This document shows, one piece after another, positions 10,472-18,652 of a stretch of DNA of 51,513 nucleotides (position 1 is its first letter; each line of letters opens with the position of its first letter). The notes under the pieces are model-generated. The model searched no databases, was not told the DNA's origin, and saw only the letters and a list, made by a program, of their open reading frames with translations. The stretch is from Terriglobia bacterium (GTDB taxonomy: Bacteria; Acidobacteriota; Terriglobia; Bryobacterales; Bryobacteraceae): the NCBI GenBank assembly GCA_021324615.1, contig JAJPIT010000095.1, positions 1-51,513 of the forward strand, in the 5' to 3' direction. The translations under genes were made by a program, and so were the position numbers.

Positions 10472-11480
10472 CGCGCGCGATGGCGTCGATCACGGCGTCA
10501 GTGAATTCGGCGGTGGTGGCGGTTCCACCGGCGTCGCGGGTCAGGTGGCGGCGGGCGGCGTAGACGTGCTCGATGGCCGATTGCAGCCGGCGCGCCGCTT
10601 CGTGCTCCTGCAAATGAATCAGCATCAGGACGGCGGACATCATCATCGCGGTGGGATTGGCCAGTCCCTTGCCCGCGATATCCGGCGCCGAGCCGTGCAC
10701 GGCCTCGAATACGGCGTGCTGTTCTCCGATATTGGCGCCGGGGACGATTCCCAGGCCGCCAACCAGACCGGCGGCGAGATCGGAAATGATATCGCCGTAC
10801 AGGTTCGGCATCAGCAGAATATCGAAGGTCTCGGGGCGAATCACCAGTTGCATCGCGGCGTTATCCACGATCAGTTCCTGATACTCGATGGCGGGATGGC
10901 GCGCGGCGGCTTCCCGGCAACAGCGCAGAAACAAGCCGTCGGCGAGCTTCATGATGTTGGCTTTGTGAATCGCGGTGACCTTTTTGCGGCCGGCCGATTC
11001 GGCGAAGGCAAAAGTATATTCGGCGATGCGCGAGGAGGCGGCGCGCGTAATCACTTTGATCCCGGTGACCACGCCGGGCACCACTTCGTTCTCCAGGCCG
11101 GAATAGAGATCCTCGGTGTTTTCACGGAAGATCACCATGTCGATCCTGGCGTCGGCGAAGCGGGTGGCCATGCCGGCCAGCGAGCGCACGGGGCGCACGT
11201 TGGCGAACAGTTCGAACCGTTTCCGCAGGGCCACGTTGACGCTGGTGTAGCCTTCGCCGACGGGCGTGGTAACCGGTCCTTTCAATCCGACGCGCGTGCG
11301 CTGCAAGCTTTCGACGACTTCTTCGGGCAGCGATTGGCCGGTTTTCTGAATGACGGAGGCGTTGAGCTCAACCGGCTCCCAATCGATGCGGACGCCGGTG
11401 GCATCGACGGCGCGGCGCGCAGCGCCCGCGACTTCGGGGCCGATGCCATCCCCGGGAATAAGAGTGATTTTGTGGGTCAA
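10464..11480 (-). CDS. NAD-dependent isocitrate dehydrogenase (IDH3-like)
   Basis: Isocitrate/isopropylmalate dehydrogenase family, 338 residues, decarboxylating beta-hydroxyacid oxidation in the TCA cycle. The substrate loop TSVNVALRKRFELFANVRP is very like that of mitochondrial IDH3 and other short NAD-type isocitrate dehydrogenases and unlike LeuB. Further family motifs are ITLIPGDGIGPEV at the N-terminus, the NLYGDIISDLAAGL metal-binding Asp segment, and EAVHGSAPDIAGKG near the NAD site. The only in-phase start is TTG at 11480, because stop codons lie just upstream, with AGGGA directly in front. It follows the acyl-CoA ligase stop by 13 bp. Homoisocitrate dehydrogenase is a less likely reading. 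Confidence 0.88.
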   Translation of the reverse strand: MTHKITLIPGDGIGPEVAGAARRAVDATGVRIDWEPVELNASVIQKTGQSLPEEVVESLQRTRVGLKGPVTTPVGEGYTSVNVALRKRFELFANVRPVRSLAGMATRFADARIDMVIFRENTEDLYSGLENEVVPGVVTGIKVITRAASSRIAEYTFAFAESAGRKKVTAIHKANIMKLADGLFLRCCREAAARHPAIEYQELIVDNAAMQLVIRPETFDILLMPNLYGDIISDLAAGLVGGLGIVPGANIGEQHAVFEAVHGSAPDIAGKGLANPTAMMMSAVLMLIHLQEHEAARRLQSAIEHVYAARRHLTRDAGGTATTAEFTDAVIDAIARVG

Positions 11481-11493
11481 TCCCTATTATTGA

Positions 11494-13212
11494 TCAGTCA
11501 ATGCCCCGCCCCATATAGAGCTCGCTTACGGCGGCGCGGTGATTCTGGAGCACGCGATCGCGCCGGATCTTCATCGTGGGAGTCAACTCGCCGGTCTCGA
11601 TGGAAAAATCGCGTTCGAGGATTTTGAATTTGCGAATCTGCTCGAAGGAGGCGAGCTGCTTGTTGACATCCTTGACGGCGCGCTCCACCGCCTCGCGCGT
11701 TTCCTCGGGATCGCCGTTGACGGTGAACAGCGCGGTGACGTAGGGCAGGCCGTCGCCGATCAACAGAACCTGATTTATGGCGGGCTCGCGTTTGAACAGC
11801 ACTTCAATACGCGCCGGATAGATCTTTTTTCCATTGGAGGAAACGATGACTTCCTTCTTGCGGCCGGTGATGTACCAATAGCCGTCGGAGTCCTGCTCGG
11901 CGATGTCGCCGGTGGCCAGCCAGCCATCGCGCAACACGGCCGCGGTAGCCTCCGGGTCCTTGTAATATCCGGAGAACAGGCAGGGGCTGCGCAGCATCAG
12001 CTCGCCGTCCTCGGCCAGGCGGGCTTCGACGCGCGGCAGCATTTTCCCGATGCTCCCCGGCTTGGGCCGGTCCAGCGGATTCAGCGCGGCGACGCCGCCT
12101 TCGGTCAATCCGTAGCCTTCAATGAGCGGCATCCCGATGGCCGCGTAGAACTCCGCCAGTTCTTTTCCGAGTGGCGCGGCGCCGGAGGCCGCGATGCGGA
12201 TCCGCCCGCCCAGCCGCGCGCGAATCTTGCGGAAAATCACGCGGTCGAAGAATTTGAGCGACACGCGCAGGGCCAGGGGGACCGGCTTGCCCTGCTGCCG
12301 CAGTCGGCTGGCTTCGCTGCCCACGCCGAGTGCGGCGTAAAACAGCTTGCGGATGGGCGCCGGCCGCTTTTTGATTTCATTCGAGACGGTGAAATAGACC
12401 CGCTCCCAGACGCGCGGCGGCGCGAGAAAAAACGTGGGCCGCACGGCGCGCATCTCCTGCGGAAGTTTGGAAATTCCCTCGGAGAAAACGACGCAAGTTC
12501 CCTGGCGAATCGGGACCAGTTCCACCACCACCCGCTGGGCGATGTGCGCCGAGGGCAGAAACGCCAGCGTGACATCCTCGGGGGTGAGGGGCAAAACGTC
12601 GGGGGCGTGATCCATGTTGGCGACCAGGGCGGCGTGGGTGACCAGCCCCATCTTCGGCTCGCCCGTGGCGCCCGAAGTCATGTAGAGCACCGCGGAGTCG
12701 GCGCCGCGCACCTCGCCGTGGATTCTCTCGAAGGCCGAAGGATCGCTTTTCAGCTTATTTTCCCCGGCTTGGCGGATCTGCTCCAAAGTGGCGAAGCCGC
12801 CGGATTCGCCGGTGAGGACAATCCAGTTGGCGCGTTCTCCCGCGGCTTCGAGCGCGCGCAGAGCGGCCAGATTTTCGACCATCGCGAAGCGGGCGCCGGA
12901 GGCTTTCAAGGCGCGGGCCTGATCGGCGTAGGGCAAGCTGGTGTAAAGCGCGGCCGCAATGGCGCCGCAGGACATCAGGCCGAGATCGGCCAGATAGAAC
13001 TCCGCCCTCGTCTCCGATTGCAGGGCGACGATCTCGCCTTTCTGGACGCCGAATTCGCGCAGCCCCACGGCGATCTGCCGCACCGCCTCGCGATACTCGC
13101 GATAGGTCCAGGATCGGTAAGCGCCGCCACCAGCCGGCTGGCGCAGCGCGACCACCTCCGGATGTTTTCGCGCCGTTTCCTCAAGCACCGCGTAGACCGT
13201 CCGGGAACTCAT
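11494..13212 (-). CDS. Long-chain acyl-CoA synthetase (AMP-forming, FAA1/FadD type)
   Basis: 572 residues from the ATG at 13212 (the frame runs open to 13401, but that would overlap the divergent phosphatase gene). It activates fatty acids to acyl-CoA at the membrane/cytoplasm interface. The P-loop YMTSGATGEPK is at about 177-187, with EGYGLTEGG in the middle. Then come TGDIAEQDSDGYWYITGRKKE and SSNGKKIYPARIE at the C-terminal hinge, and ELTPTMKIRR carries the C-terminal Lys. It is the first gene of the five-gene cluster leading to isocitrate dehydrogenase, acs and ndh, which fits fatty-acid oxidation. Its extended -10 overlaps that of the divergent gene. Confidence 0.92.
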   Translation of the reverse strand: MSSRTVYAVLEETARKHPEVVALRQPAGGGAYRSWTYREYREAVRQIAVGLREFGVQKGEIVALQSETRAEFYLADLGLMSCGAIAAALYTSLPYADQARALKASGARFAMVENLAALRALEAAGERANWIVLTGESGGFATLEQIRQAGENKLKSDPSAFERIHGEVRGADSAVLYMTSGATGEPKMGLVTHAALVANMDHAPDVLPLTPEDVTLAFLPSAHIAQRVVVELVPIRQGTCVVFSEGISKLPQEMRAVRPTFFLAPPRVWERVYFTVSNEIKKRPAPIRKLFYAALGVGSEASRLRQQGKPVPLALRVSLKFFDRVIFRKIRARLGGRIRIAASGAAPLGKELAEFYAAIGMPLIEGYGLTEGGVAALNPLDRPKPGSIGKMLPRVEARLAEDGELMLRSPCLFSGYYKDPEATAAVLRDGWLATGDIAEQDSDGYWYITGRKKEVIVSSNGKKIYPARIEVLFKREPAINQVLLIGDGLPYVTALFTVNGDPEETREAVERAVKDVNKQLASFEQIRKFKILERDFSIETGELTPTMKIRRDRVLQNHRAAVSELYMGRGID

Positions 13213-13220
13213 TCGGCTCA

Positions 13221-13229
13221 ATGCTACCA
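13221..13229 (-). promoter_or_regulatory. Extended -10 element of the acyl-CoA ligase gene, overlapping the opposite promoter
   Basis: TGG-TAGCAT on the minus strand, eight bases before the ATG at 13212. It shares bases with the plus-strand TGC-TACCAT. Confidence 0.5.
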
Positions 13230-13230
13230 T
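13222..13230 (+). promoter_or_regulatory. Extended -10 element of the HisN-like phosphatase gene
   Basis: TGC-TACCAT, eight bases before the ATG at 13239. It supports 13239 rather than the in-frame ATG at 13221 as the start. Confidence 0.5.
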
Positions 13231-13238
13231 GCGAAGAA

Positions 13239-14021
13239 ATGTCCTTCGAAAGAGAACTGGAGGCCGCGCGCCGCATCGCGTTTCAAGCGGCGGAGCTGGC
13301 TCTGGAGCATCAACGCCGCGGAGTGACAGCCGAGGTGAAGCCCGACGATTCGCCGGTGACCAGCGCCGACCGGGCCTGCGAGCGCCTGATCGCCTCCGCA
13401 CTCGAGGAAAATTTCCCCGAGGACGGGCTGCTCGGGGAAGAAGGAGCGCGCAAGAAATCCCGCAGCGGCCGCCGCTGGATCATCGATCCGATCGACGGCA
13501 CCCGCGACTTCGTGCGCGGCAATCCGCTGTGGGGCGTGCTCATCGCGCTGGAAGACCGCGGTGAAGTCGCCGCGGGAGTGGTTCATCTTCCCCTGCTGTC
13601 TCAAACCTGCTGGGCGGCGCGCGGATGCGGCGCGTTCCGCAACGGCAAACGGCTGTGTGTTTCCTCCGTCGCGGATCCGTCGCGCGCGGTGCTCAGCGTC
13701 AACGCCCTGACCCGAATCCAAGATCGGCGGTTCTCGCGCAATCTGATCGATTTTATCGGCCGGTTCTGGTCGTTCCGCTGCCTGGGCGGAACTCCCGACG
13801 CCATGATGCTGGCCGCCGGAGAAAACGACGTCTGGGTCGAGCCCGCGGTCAGCCCCTGGGACCTGGCCGCGCCGCAAGTCATTCTGGAGGAAGCCGGCGC
13901 CAAATTTTTCAGCTTTTCCGGCGAGCGAACCATTTACGGCGGCAATGCCGTCGCCTGCAATCCGGCGTTAGAACCGCTCCTGCGCCAGTACTTCGCCGGA
14001 GATTCGCGGGAACTCGGCTAG
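13239..14021 (+). CDS. Inositol-monophosphatase-family phosphatase, HisN-like
   Basis: 260 residues, Mg2+-dependent phosphomonoesterase fold. The metal-site motifs are all present: KPDDSPVTSAD (34-44), E67/E68 in GEEG, DPIDGT at 83-88 and the C-terminal SPWDLAAPQ. The segment after DPIDGT (RDFVRGNPLWGVLIAL) is closest to histidinol-phosphatases of the HisN type, which would complete histidine synthesis; inositol-1-phosphatase or PAP phosphatase activity cannot be excluded. The frame opens at 13221, but the promoter overlaps that ATG. It is divergent from the acyl-CoA ligase, with start codons only 26 bp apart. Its TAG stop shares a CTAG palindrome with the stop of the convergent gene. Confidence 0.85.
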   Translation: MSFERELEAARRIAFQAAELALEHQRRGVTAEVKPDDSPVTSADRACERLIASALEENFPEDGLLGEEGARKKSRSGRRWIIDPIDGTRDFVRGNPLWGVLIALEDRGEVAAGVVHLPLLSQTCWAARGCGAFRNGKRLCVSSVADPSRAVLSVNALTRIQDRRFSRNLIDFIGRFWSFRCLGGTPDAMMLAAGENDVWVEPAVSPWDLAAPQVILEEAGAKFFSFSGERTIYGGNAVACNPALEPLLRQYFAGDSRELG

Positions 14022-14305
14022 CCGCGGGCCTTCTTGCTCTGCTTCGGCTCTGCTTTGGCGGCCGCCGCCTTCTCCTTGGCCGCGCGTACCGCCGCCCAGC
14101 GCCGGCGTGCCGCTTCCGCGATGGCTCTGCGCCCGGCGGCGCTTAAAGTGCGCTTCGGTCTCGCGGCAGGCCTGTGTTGAGCAGCCGCGAGAGGACCCCC
14201 GGCCGGGCGGCTGGAACGGGGAGAGTTTCCCTGGAGCGCTTCAATGGCTCGCGACAAGCGGTCACGTTCTTCTATAAGTAAGGAGACAATCTCTTGAGTT
14301 CGCAC
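14018..14305 (-). CDS. Small basic protein, Lys/Arg/Ala-rich C-terminus, unknown function
   Basis: 95 residues if the GTG at 14305 is the start. That start is supported by an extended -10 (TGG-TACGAT) six bases upstream and by an N-terminus (VRTQEIVSLLIEERDRLSRA) that forms an amphipathic coiled-coil-like helix. In-frame ATGs at 14365 and 14410 would add a poorly structured extension. The C-terminal part, KRTLSAAGRRAIAEAARRRW followed by an Ala/Lys-rich tail, resembles a recurrent bacterial motif (S-x-A-x-R-x-x-I-x-x-A-x-x-x-R-W) found in many small acidobacterial proteins. It probably binds nucleic acid (inference from charge). It is divergent from the radical SAM gene and convergent with the phosphatase gene, sharing the CTAG stop. 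Confidence 0.65.
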   Translation of the reverse strand: MRTQEIVSLLIEERDRLSRAIEALQGNSPRSSRPAGGPLAAAQHRPAARPKRTLSAAGRRAIAEAARRRWAAVRAAKEKAAAAKAEPKQSKKARG

Positions 14306-14311
14306 ATAGGA

Positions 14312-14320
14312 ATCGTACCA
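14312..14320 (-). promoter_or_regulatory. Extended -10 element that decides a GTG start
   Basis: TGG-TACGAT on the minus strand, six bases before the GTG at 14305. Confidence 0.4.
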
Positions 14321-14553
14321 TTTAATCCAGGAGTAACTCAAATAACTTCTGAGGGTCTTAGTCATTCGTGCGGAGGAATTCGTATAGTGATCCGGCGGGA
14401 GCGGATTCACTCCCGGATAAGCTTCCCATTAAGTCCGGTAGCACTTCCCACCGGCGGCAGGGGCGGCGATCCGCCATATGGCGATGGCAACACAGTTTCC
14501 AGTGCAACCGGTTTCTCCGGTCTTGGGTCAAATAGTTATCGAGGGATGATTCA

Positions 14554-15822
14554 ATGGAAACCGCCGACACCAGGAATTCGTTCCGGCTGGATGTGAGCCT
14601 TAACAGTTTGTTGACCCAGCCGGCAAGACGTTCGGCCGTGGCCCCAGTCCCCGCCGGAGCAGCTCTTCCCGATCCCGTATTTCCTCAATATCCGGAATAC
14701 CTTGGCGGCGACGACGGCGATCCCGCCCCACCGCCGCAACAGCGCCGGTGGGAGTTTCGCCATATCCGCCGCGCGTTTCGCGGATGGGCAGTCCCGTGGA
14801 TAAAATCCCGCCTGTTGCCCGGCGACTTTCACCCGATCATCGCCTATTTATTCACGGAATGGAAGTGCAATCTTGACTGTCACTACTGTTGGGCTTTCGA
14901 AAATAGCGTCCGCGGAATGACCGAAGAGATCGCCAGGCGCTCCATCGACTGGCTGCGGGATGCCGGCGCCGGAGTGCTCGCCCTGATGGGCGGCGAGCCG
15001 CTGCTGCGCCCGCGGTTCGCGCACAAAGTTTGCTATTACGCGGCAAAAAAAGGGTTTTGGATCTATGTCCCCACCAACGGGCGCCTGCCTCGCCCGCAAG
15101 TCACCGATTGGCTGGCCGACGCCGGGGTGGCCACTTTCAACCTCGCCGTGGACGCGGTGGAGGTCAAGGAAAGCCTGCCCAAAGCCCTCCAGCCCATTCG
15201 AAAATACTTCGATTATCTGGTAAAAAAACAGTACCGATATGGGTATACGGTCTTCTTCAACATCAATATTTGCCGGAATAATCTCGACGATGTCAAACAG
15301 CTTACCGAGATCGCGCACGATCACGGCATCGCCACGGACTACCACATCAACGAATCTCCCATGATGGAGCAGCCGCATTTCAAGCATGCCGGCGCAAACG
15401 AAACCTTCATCCGCCCCGAGGACTGGGACCGCGTCGATGAGCTGATCGATTGGCTGATTGAGAAAAAGAGATCCGGCTATAAGATGGTCAATTCCACCAG
15501 CCGCTTAAACGAGATGCGGCTCTTCATGCGCGGCAAGATCCAGGAGTGGAACTGCCGCGCCGGATGGAATTCACTCATCGTCCGGACCGATGGCACGCTC
15601 GCGCCGTGCTTCCCGATGTACAACGCCACTTATGACTGGGGCGCGATCGAGAATCCTAAGTTCGACTCCCGGCAACTCAGGGAGATGAAGGCGTCCTGCC
15701 AGCCGCATTGCTTTTCGACGCTCAATCACATACTCGCGTTCTGCTACAACGACGCGCGCGTGATCAAGTGGATGTTCAGACAGGCTCTGCGCCGTTTTCA
15801 GGGCGTGACCAACTTCGACTGA
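14554..15822 (+). CDS. Radical SAM protein with SPASM/twitch-like cysteine tail
   Basis: 422 residues. The radical SAM cluster motif CNLDCHYC supplies C105, C109 and C112. GGEP at 146-149 binds the SAM amino group, and a partial TIM barrel follows. Near the C-terminus further cysteines (C334, C352, C382, C386, C397) sit around RTDGTLAPCFPMYN, the arrangement expected for an auxiliary Fe-S cluster of the SPASM/twitch kind. The first 80 residues are a Pro-rich extension of unknown use. The start is backed by GAGGG eight bases upstream. No precursor peptide or maturation partner is obvious beside it except the divergent small basic protein. Possible roles are peptide or protein modification or a lipid/hopanoid-type reaction; the substrate is unknown. 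Confidence 0.88.
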   Translation: METADTRNSFRLDVSLNSLLTQPARRSAVAPVPAGAALPDPVFPQYPEYLGGDDGDPAPPPQQRRWEFRHIRRAFRGWAVPWIKSRLLPGDFHPIIAYLFTEWKCNLDCHYCWAFENSVRGMTEEIARRSIDWLRDAGAGVLALMGGEPLLRPRFAHKVCYYAAKKGFWIYVPTNGRLPRPQVTDWLADAGVATFNLAVDAVEVKESLPKALQPIRKYFDYLVKKQYRYGYTVFFNINICRNNLDDVKQLTEIAHDHGIATDYHINESPMMEQPHFKHAGANETFIRPEDWDRVDELIDWLIEKKRSGYKMVNSTSRLNEMRLFMRGKIQEWNCRAGWNSLIVRTDGTLAPCFPMYNATYDWGAIENPKFDSRQLREMKASCQPHCFSTLNHILAFCYNDARVIKWMFRQALRRFQGVTNFD

Positions 15823-15846
15823 AGCGGCTGGGCGCGCCGGAGCGGA

Positions 15847-17085
15847 TTAGCTGCCCCCGGCTTCCTGGAGTCTTTTTTCGAGAAACTCCCGCTCGATCTG
15901 ATTCGCCGCCAGGCTGATCGCCAGCCGGTACGCCGAGGCCGCTTCTTGAAGCCGGCCGGCCCGGCGCAGCAGATCGGCGCGCGCGGCATGGAACAGGTGA
16001 TAGGATCCGAGCTCCTCCGCCAGGGCGTCGATCTGCTGCAAGGCCTCCTCCAGTCGCCCGCTCATCGCCACCGCCACCCACCGGTTCAGGGCGACCACCG
16101 GCGAGCGGTGCACTTCGAACAATTTTTCATACAACGCGGCGATCTCCAGCCAATCGGTATCCTTCGCGCTTGCCGCGGAGGCGTGCACCGCCGCGATCGC
16201 GGCCTGGAGACAGTACGGCCCGGCCGGCCCCAGGCGCAGCGCCCGATCGACCAGCGCCAGCCCCTCATCGATCGCGGCGCGATCCCACAAGGAGCGGTCC
16301 TGCTGCTCCAGCGTCATCAGCACGCCGCCGGCGATCCGCGCCTCGCGCCGCGAATCCTGAAGGATCATCAACGCCAATAACCCGAGACTTTCGGCGTCGC
16401 CCGGCATTAGATCGCACAACACGCGGCCCAGCCGGATCGCCTCCGCGCACAATCCCCGGCGGAGCAGCTCGTTTCCCGAGCTCGCCGTATAGCCTTCGTT
16501 GAAAATCAGGTAAAGGACCGCCTGGACGGCGGCCAGGCGCTCCGGCAGCCGGTCCGGCGGCGGAACTTCATAGGGGATGCGCGCCTCCTGAATCTTGCGC
16601 TTGGCGCGGACCAGACGCTGCGCCAGCGTCGCCTCCGGCAGCAGAAAGGCGCGCGCGATCTCCGGTGTGGTCAGGCCTCCGAGCGTGCGTAGCGTGAGCG
16701 CGATGCGGGCCTCGCTATTCAGTGCCGGATGGCAGCAGGTGAAAATCAGGCGCAGACGGTCGTCGGGAAAGTGCATGGCGGCCTCTTCGGGCTCCGGCTC
16801 CGCCCTGGCAATTTCGGTTTCATAGCGGATGGAATCCTCCTTGTCGCGGCGGGTCTGCTCTCTTCGCGCCGCATCGATCAATTTGCGATGCGCCGCGGTC
16901 ATGATCCACGCCGCGGGATTTTCCGGCACGCCTTTTTCGGGCCACGATGCGAGCGCGCCGGCGAAGGCCTCCTGCATGGCCTCCTCGGCGCGATCGAAGG
17001 AGCCCGAGATGCGAATCAGGCTGGCGATGATCCTTCCCGATTCGCGCCGGAAAACGGACTCGATGGCTTCTGAAGCGTTAAGCAT
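15847..17085 (-). CDS. ECF42-type RNA polymerase sigma factor with C-terminal TPR-like domain
   Basis: 412 residues. Region 2 spans about residues 8-75 ([16 protein letters not shown], then [20 protein letters not shown]). Region 4 spans about 105-165 ([13 protein letters not shown], then [20 protein letters not shown]). After that comes a helical C-terminal half of about 240 residues ([44 protein letters not shown]) typical of the ECF42 group, whose members carry this TPR-like extension instead of an anti-sigma partner and are encoded beside DGPF proteins. That context holds exactly here: a DGPF gene ends 24 bp upstream. It would recognise promoters of the GTCGA-N16-CGTC kind seen at 18213 and 18653. 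Confidence 0.92.
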   Translation of the reverse strand: MLNASEAIESVFRRESGRIIASLIRISGSFDRAEEAMQEAFAGALASWPEKGVPENPAAWIMTAAHRKLIDAARREQTRRDKEDSIRYETEIARAEPEPEEAAMHFPDDRLRLIFTCCHPALNSEARIALTLRTLGGLTTPEIARAFLLPEATLAQRLVRAKRKIQEARIPYEVPPPDRLPERLAAVQAVLYLIFNEGYTASSGNELLRRGLCAEAIRLGRVLCDLMPGDAESLGLLALMILQDSRREARIAGGVLMTLEQQDRSLWDRAAIDEGLALVDRALRLGPAGPYCLQAAIAAVHASAASAKDTDWLEIAALYEKLFEVHRSPVVALNRWVAVAMSGRLEEALQQIDALAEELGSYHLFHAARADLLRRAGRLQEAASAYRLAISLAANQIEREFLEKRLQEAGGS

Positions 17086-17109
17086 CAGGTGACGGCCGGC
17101 GCGGTTCGC

Positions 17110-17475
17110 TTAATCGAGCGGCGGCAGCCCGGGCATGGGACGAATCTCGATACATCCGGCTCCGCCCTTGCACGAGGTCGGGATTTTGGCCGCCCAGTCA
17201 ATCGCTTCGTCCAGATTGGCGCAGTCCAGAATGTAGTATCCGGCGAGCTGCTCCTTGGTCTCGGCGAAGGGACCGTCGGTGACCAGCGGCTTGCCGTTTT
17301 CGACCCGCACGGTGGTCGCGCTGCTGGTGGGCGCAAGGGGCTCGGCGCCGAGAAGGATACCTTTCTGTTTGGCTTCCCGCATCACTTTGGCGTGCGAGGC
17401 GCGAAGCTCGCGCCGTTCTTCCTCGGAACGCATCGCGGGCGATTCGCGGGAGTAAATCAGCATCATGTAACGCAT
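17110..17475 (-). CDS. DGPF/YCII-related protein 1
   Basis: 121 residues of the YCII-like ferredoxin-fold family. The DGPF signature TDGPFAETKEQLAGYY is at about residues 66-81, with MRYMMLIY as the first strand and CIEIRPMPG as the last. The biochemical role of DGPF proteins is not established; they are standard companions and targets of ECF42 sigma factors. The gene lies between the DinB-like gene and the sigma gene, has GGGAGG upstream of its ATG, and I see no ECF-type promoter of its own, so it is probably read from the promoter in front of the DinB-like gene. It shares the DGPF core with the protein at 18297. Confidence 0.9.
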   Translation of the reverse strand: MRYMMLIYSRESPAMRSEEERRELRASHAKVMREAKQKGILLGAEPLAPTSSATTVRVENGKPLVTDGPFAETKEQLAGYYILDCANLDEAIDWAAKIPTSCKGGAGCIEIRPMPGLPPLD

Positions 17476-17564
17476 CGGGGTCCTCCCTTTCGATCATGTC
17501 ATGCGGGCGGGTTTCACCGGCGCGGACTGCGCGGAGCGGAACCCGCCCTCCGGGACGCCCGGTC

Positions 17565-18158
17565 TTAATCCGGAAAACCGGGATCCGCGCGTACCTCCAG
17601 GATCTGTTTGGTGTGCCGTTCGGTGTGCGCCAGCGTGAACAACAGCCACTGATAGCCGTCGGCGGTGGTGTATTTGCCCTTGCTCATCGCTTTCAGCGGC
17701 GGGCAATCCAGGACGCCGGCGCGCAAATTTACCGAAGCCAGCAGCTTCGCCATGCGCTCGCTGCTTTTCTGAAAGCGATCCAGCGCCTCAGCCGGCTCGA
17801 TGCCGTGGGGATTGGCAAACTCGGGCGCCGCAAACTTTTGAAGCCGCACGGGAACCTCCAACAGGGCCATCCGCTCGATCTCTTCGTTATTGCGGTCGCC
17901 AGAGGGCGGCGGAGCGCCGGGCAGATCCTCCTCGAGACGCCGCGTGATGAGCTCCTGCACAAGGGCGATATGCTCGAGGATCTCGACGATTGACCACCGC
18001 TCCGGCGCTTGCTTGAACTTCCATTGCGCCTCCGAGAGTCCCTGGACGGCTCCCATCGCGCCGCTGGTGGACTGTTCCAAGAAAGTTTGGCCGACTCCCC
18101 GATCATACGAACTGAGTGCCGGAACCGCGGTCGTGGCCGTGCTCATAGCCGTGCTCAT
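17565..18158 (-). CDS. DinB-like four-helix-bundle metalloprotein
   Basis: 197 residues. The ATG at 18158 is chosen because AAAGGAG lies nine bases upstream, although the frame is open to 18221. The DinB/DUF664-type fold is indicated by three putative metal-binding histidines: H63 in VEILEHIALVQ, and H178 and H182 in LAHTERHTKQI. WSIVEILEHI and GYQWLLFTLAHTERH are the usual first and last conserved helices. Family members include thiol-dependent transferases that use bacillithiol or mycothiol, but many have no known reaction. Its place between two DGPF genes and behind an ECF42-type promoter suggests it belongs to the sigma regulon. Confidence 0.85.
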   Translation of the reverse strand: MSTAMSTATTAVPALSSYDRGVGQTFLEQSTSGAMGAVQGLSEAQWKFKQAPERWSIVEILEHIALVQELITRRLEEDLPGAPPPSGDRNNEEIERMALLEVPVRLQKFAAPEFANPHGIEPAEALDRFQKSSERMAKLLASVNLRAGVLDCPPLKAMSKGKYTTADGYQWLLFTLAHTERHTKQILEVRADPGFPD

Positions 18159-18212
18159 AATTGTTGCTCCTTTGGATGATTTCAGCGCCGCTTCCGGCGC
18201 CCTCATCCTGAC

Positions 18213-18238
18213 GACGCGCATGATTGCCGGAATCGACA
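18213..18238 (-). promoter_or_regulatory. Candidate ECF42-type promoter in front of the DinB-like gene
   Basis: On the minus strand TGTCGA, 16 bases, then CGTC. The stretch matches the one at 18653-18678 in both boxes and in the flanks (GTCGATTCCGG and GCGCGTCGT). TGTCGA and CGTC are the -35 and -10 boxes known for ECF42 factors. The -10 box ends 54 bases before the ATG. Confidence 0.7.
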
Positions 18239-18247
18239 GCGGAAATG

Positions 18248-18277
18248 AAAAAAGGCTGCATCTTTTTCGATGCAGCC
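18248..18277 (-). terminator. Rho-independent terminator of the second DGPF gene
   Basis: A perfect nine-base-pair stem GGCTGCATC / GATGCAGCC with a six-base loop, followed on the minus strand by six Ts. It sits 20 bp after the DGPF stop codon and just upstream of the ECF-type promoter of the DinB-like gene, so it separates the two transcription units. Confidence 0.85.
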
Positions 18278-18296
18278 CGCATGTGCCCCCCTTGGC

Positions 18297-18632
18297 TTAG
18301 GAAAACGTCATAATCGGCCGGACCTCGACGCAGCCGAAGCGCGCGCCGGGAATTTTCGCCGCAATTTTCCCAGCCTCGGCGGCGTCGGACGCCTCGATCA
18401 GATAGTAGCCGCCGAGCTGCTCCTTGGTTTCGGCGAAAGGACCGTCGGTGACCACCGTTTTCCCGTTCCGCACGCGAACCGTTTTGGCGGTGACAGTGGG
18501 CTGTAGCGCATTGCCACCAAGAATGCTCTGGGCGAACTCCTTGCCGAGAGCCTGGTATTCCCGCATCTCACCGGGGTCGTATCCACTTTGGAGACGCTTT
18601 TCGTCTTCGTAAATCAACAACAGGTATCGCAT
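18297..18632 (-). CDS. DGPF/YCII-related protein 2
   Basis: 111 residues, YCII-like fold. The signature TDGPFAETKEQLGGYY is nearly identical to that of the protein at 17110, with MRYLLLIYEDE at the start and CVEVRPIM at the end. It is preceded by GAGGAGG and by its own ECF42-type promoter, and followed by a strong terminator, so it is a single-gene unit controlled in parallel with the DinB-like/DGPF/sigma unit. The function of the family is unknown. Confidence 0.9.
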   Translation of the reverse strand: MRYLLLIYEDEKRLQSGYDPGEMREYQALGKEFAQSILGGNALQPTVTAKTVRVRNGKTVVTDGPFAETKEQLGGYYLIEASDAAEAGKIAAKIPGARFGCVEVRPIMTFS

Positions 18633-18652
18633 TTTGCCTCCTCGCTTCTTAC

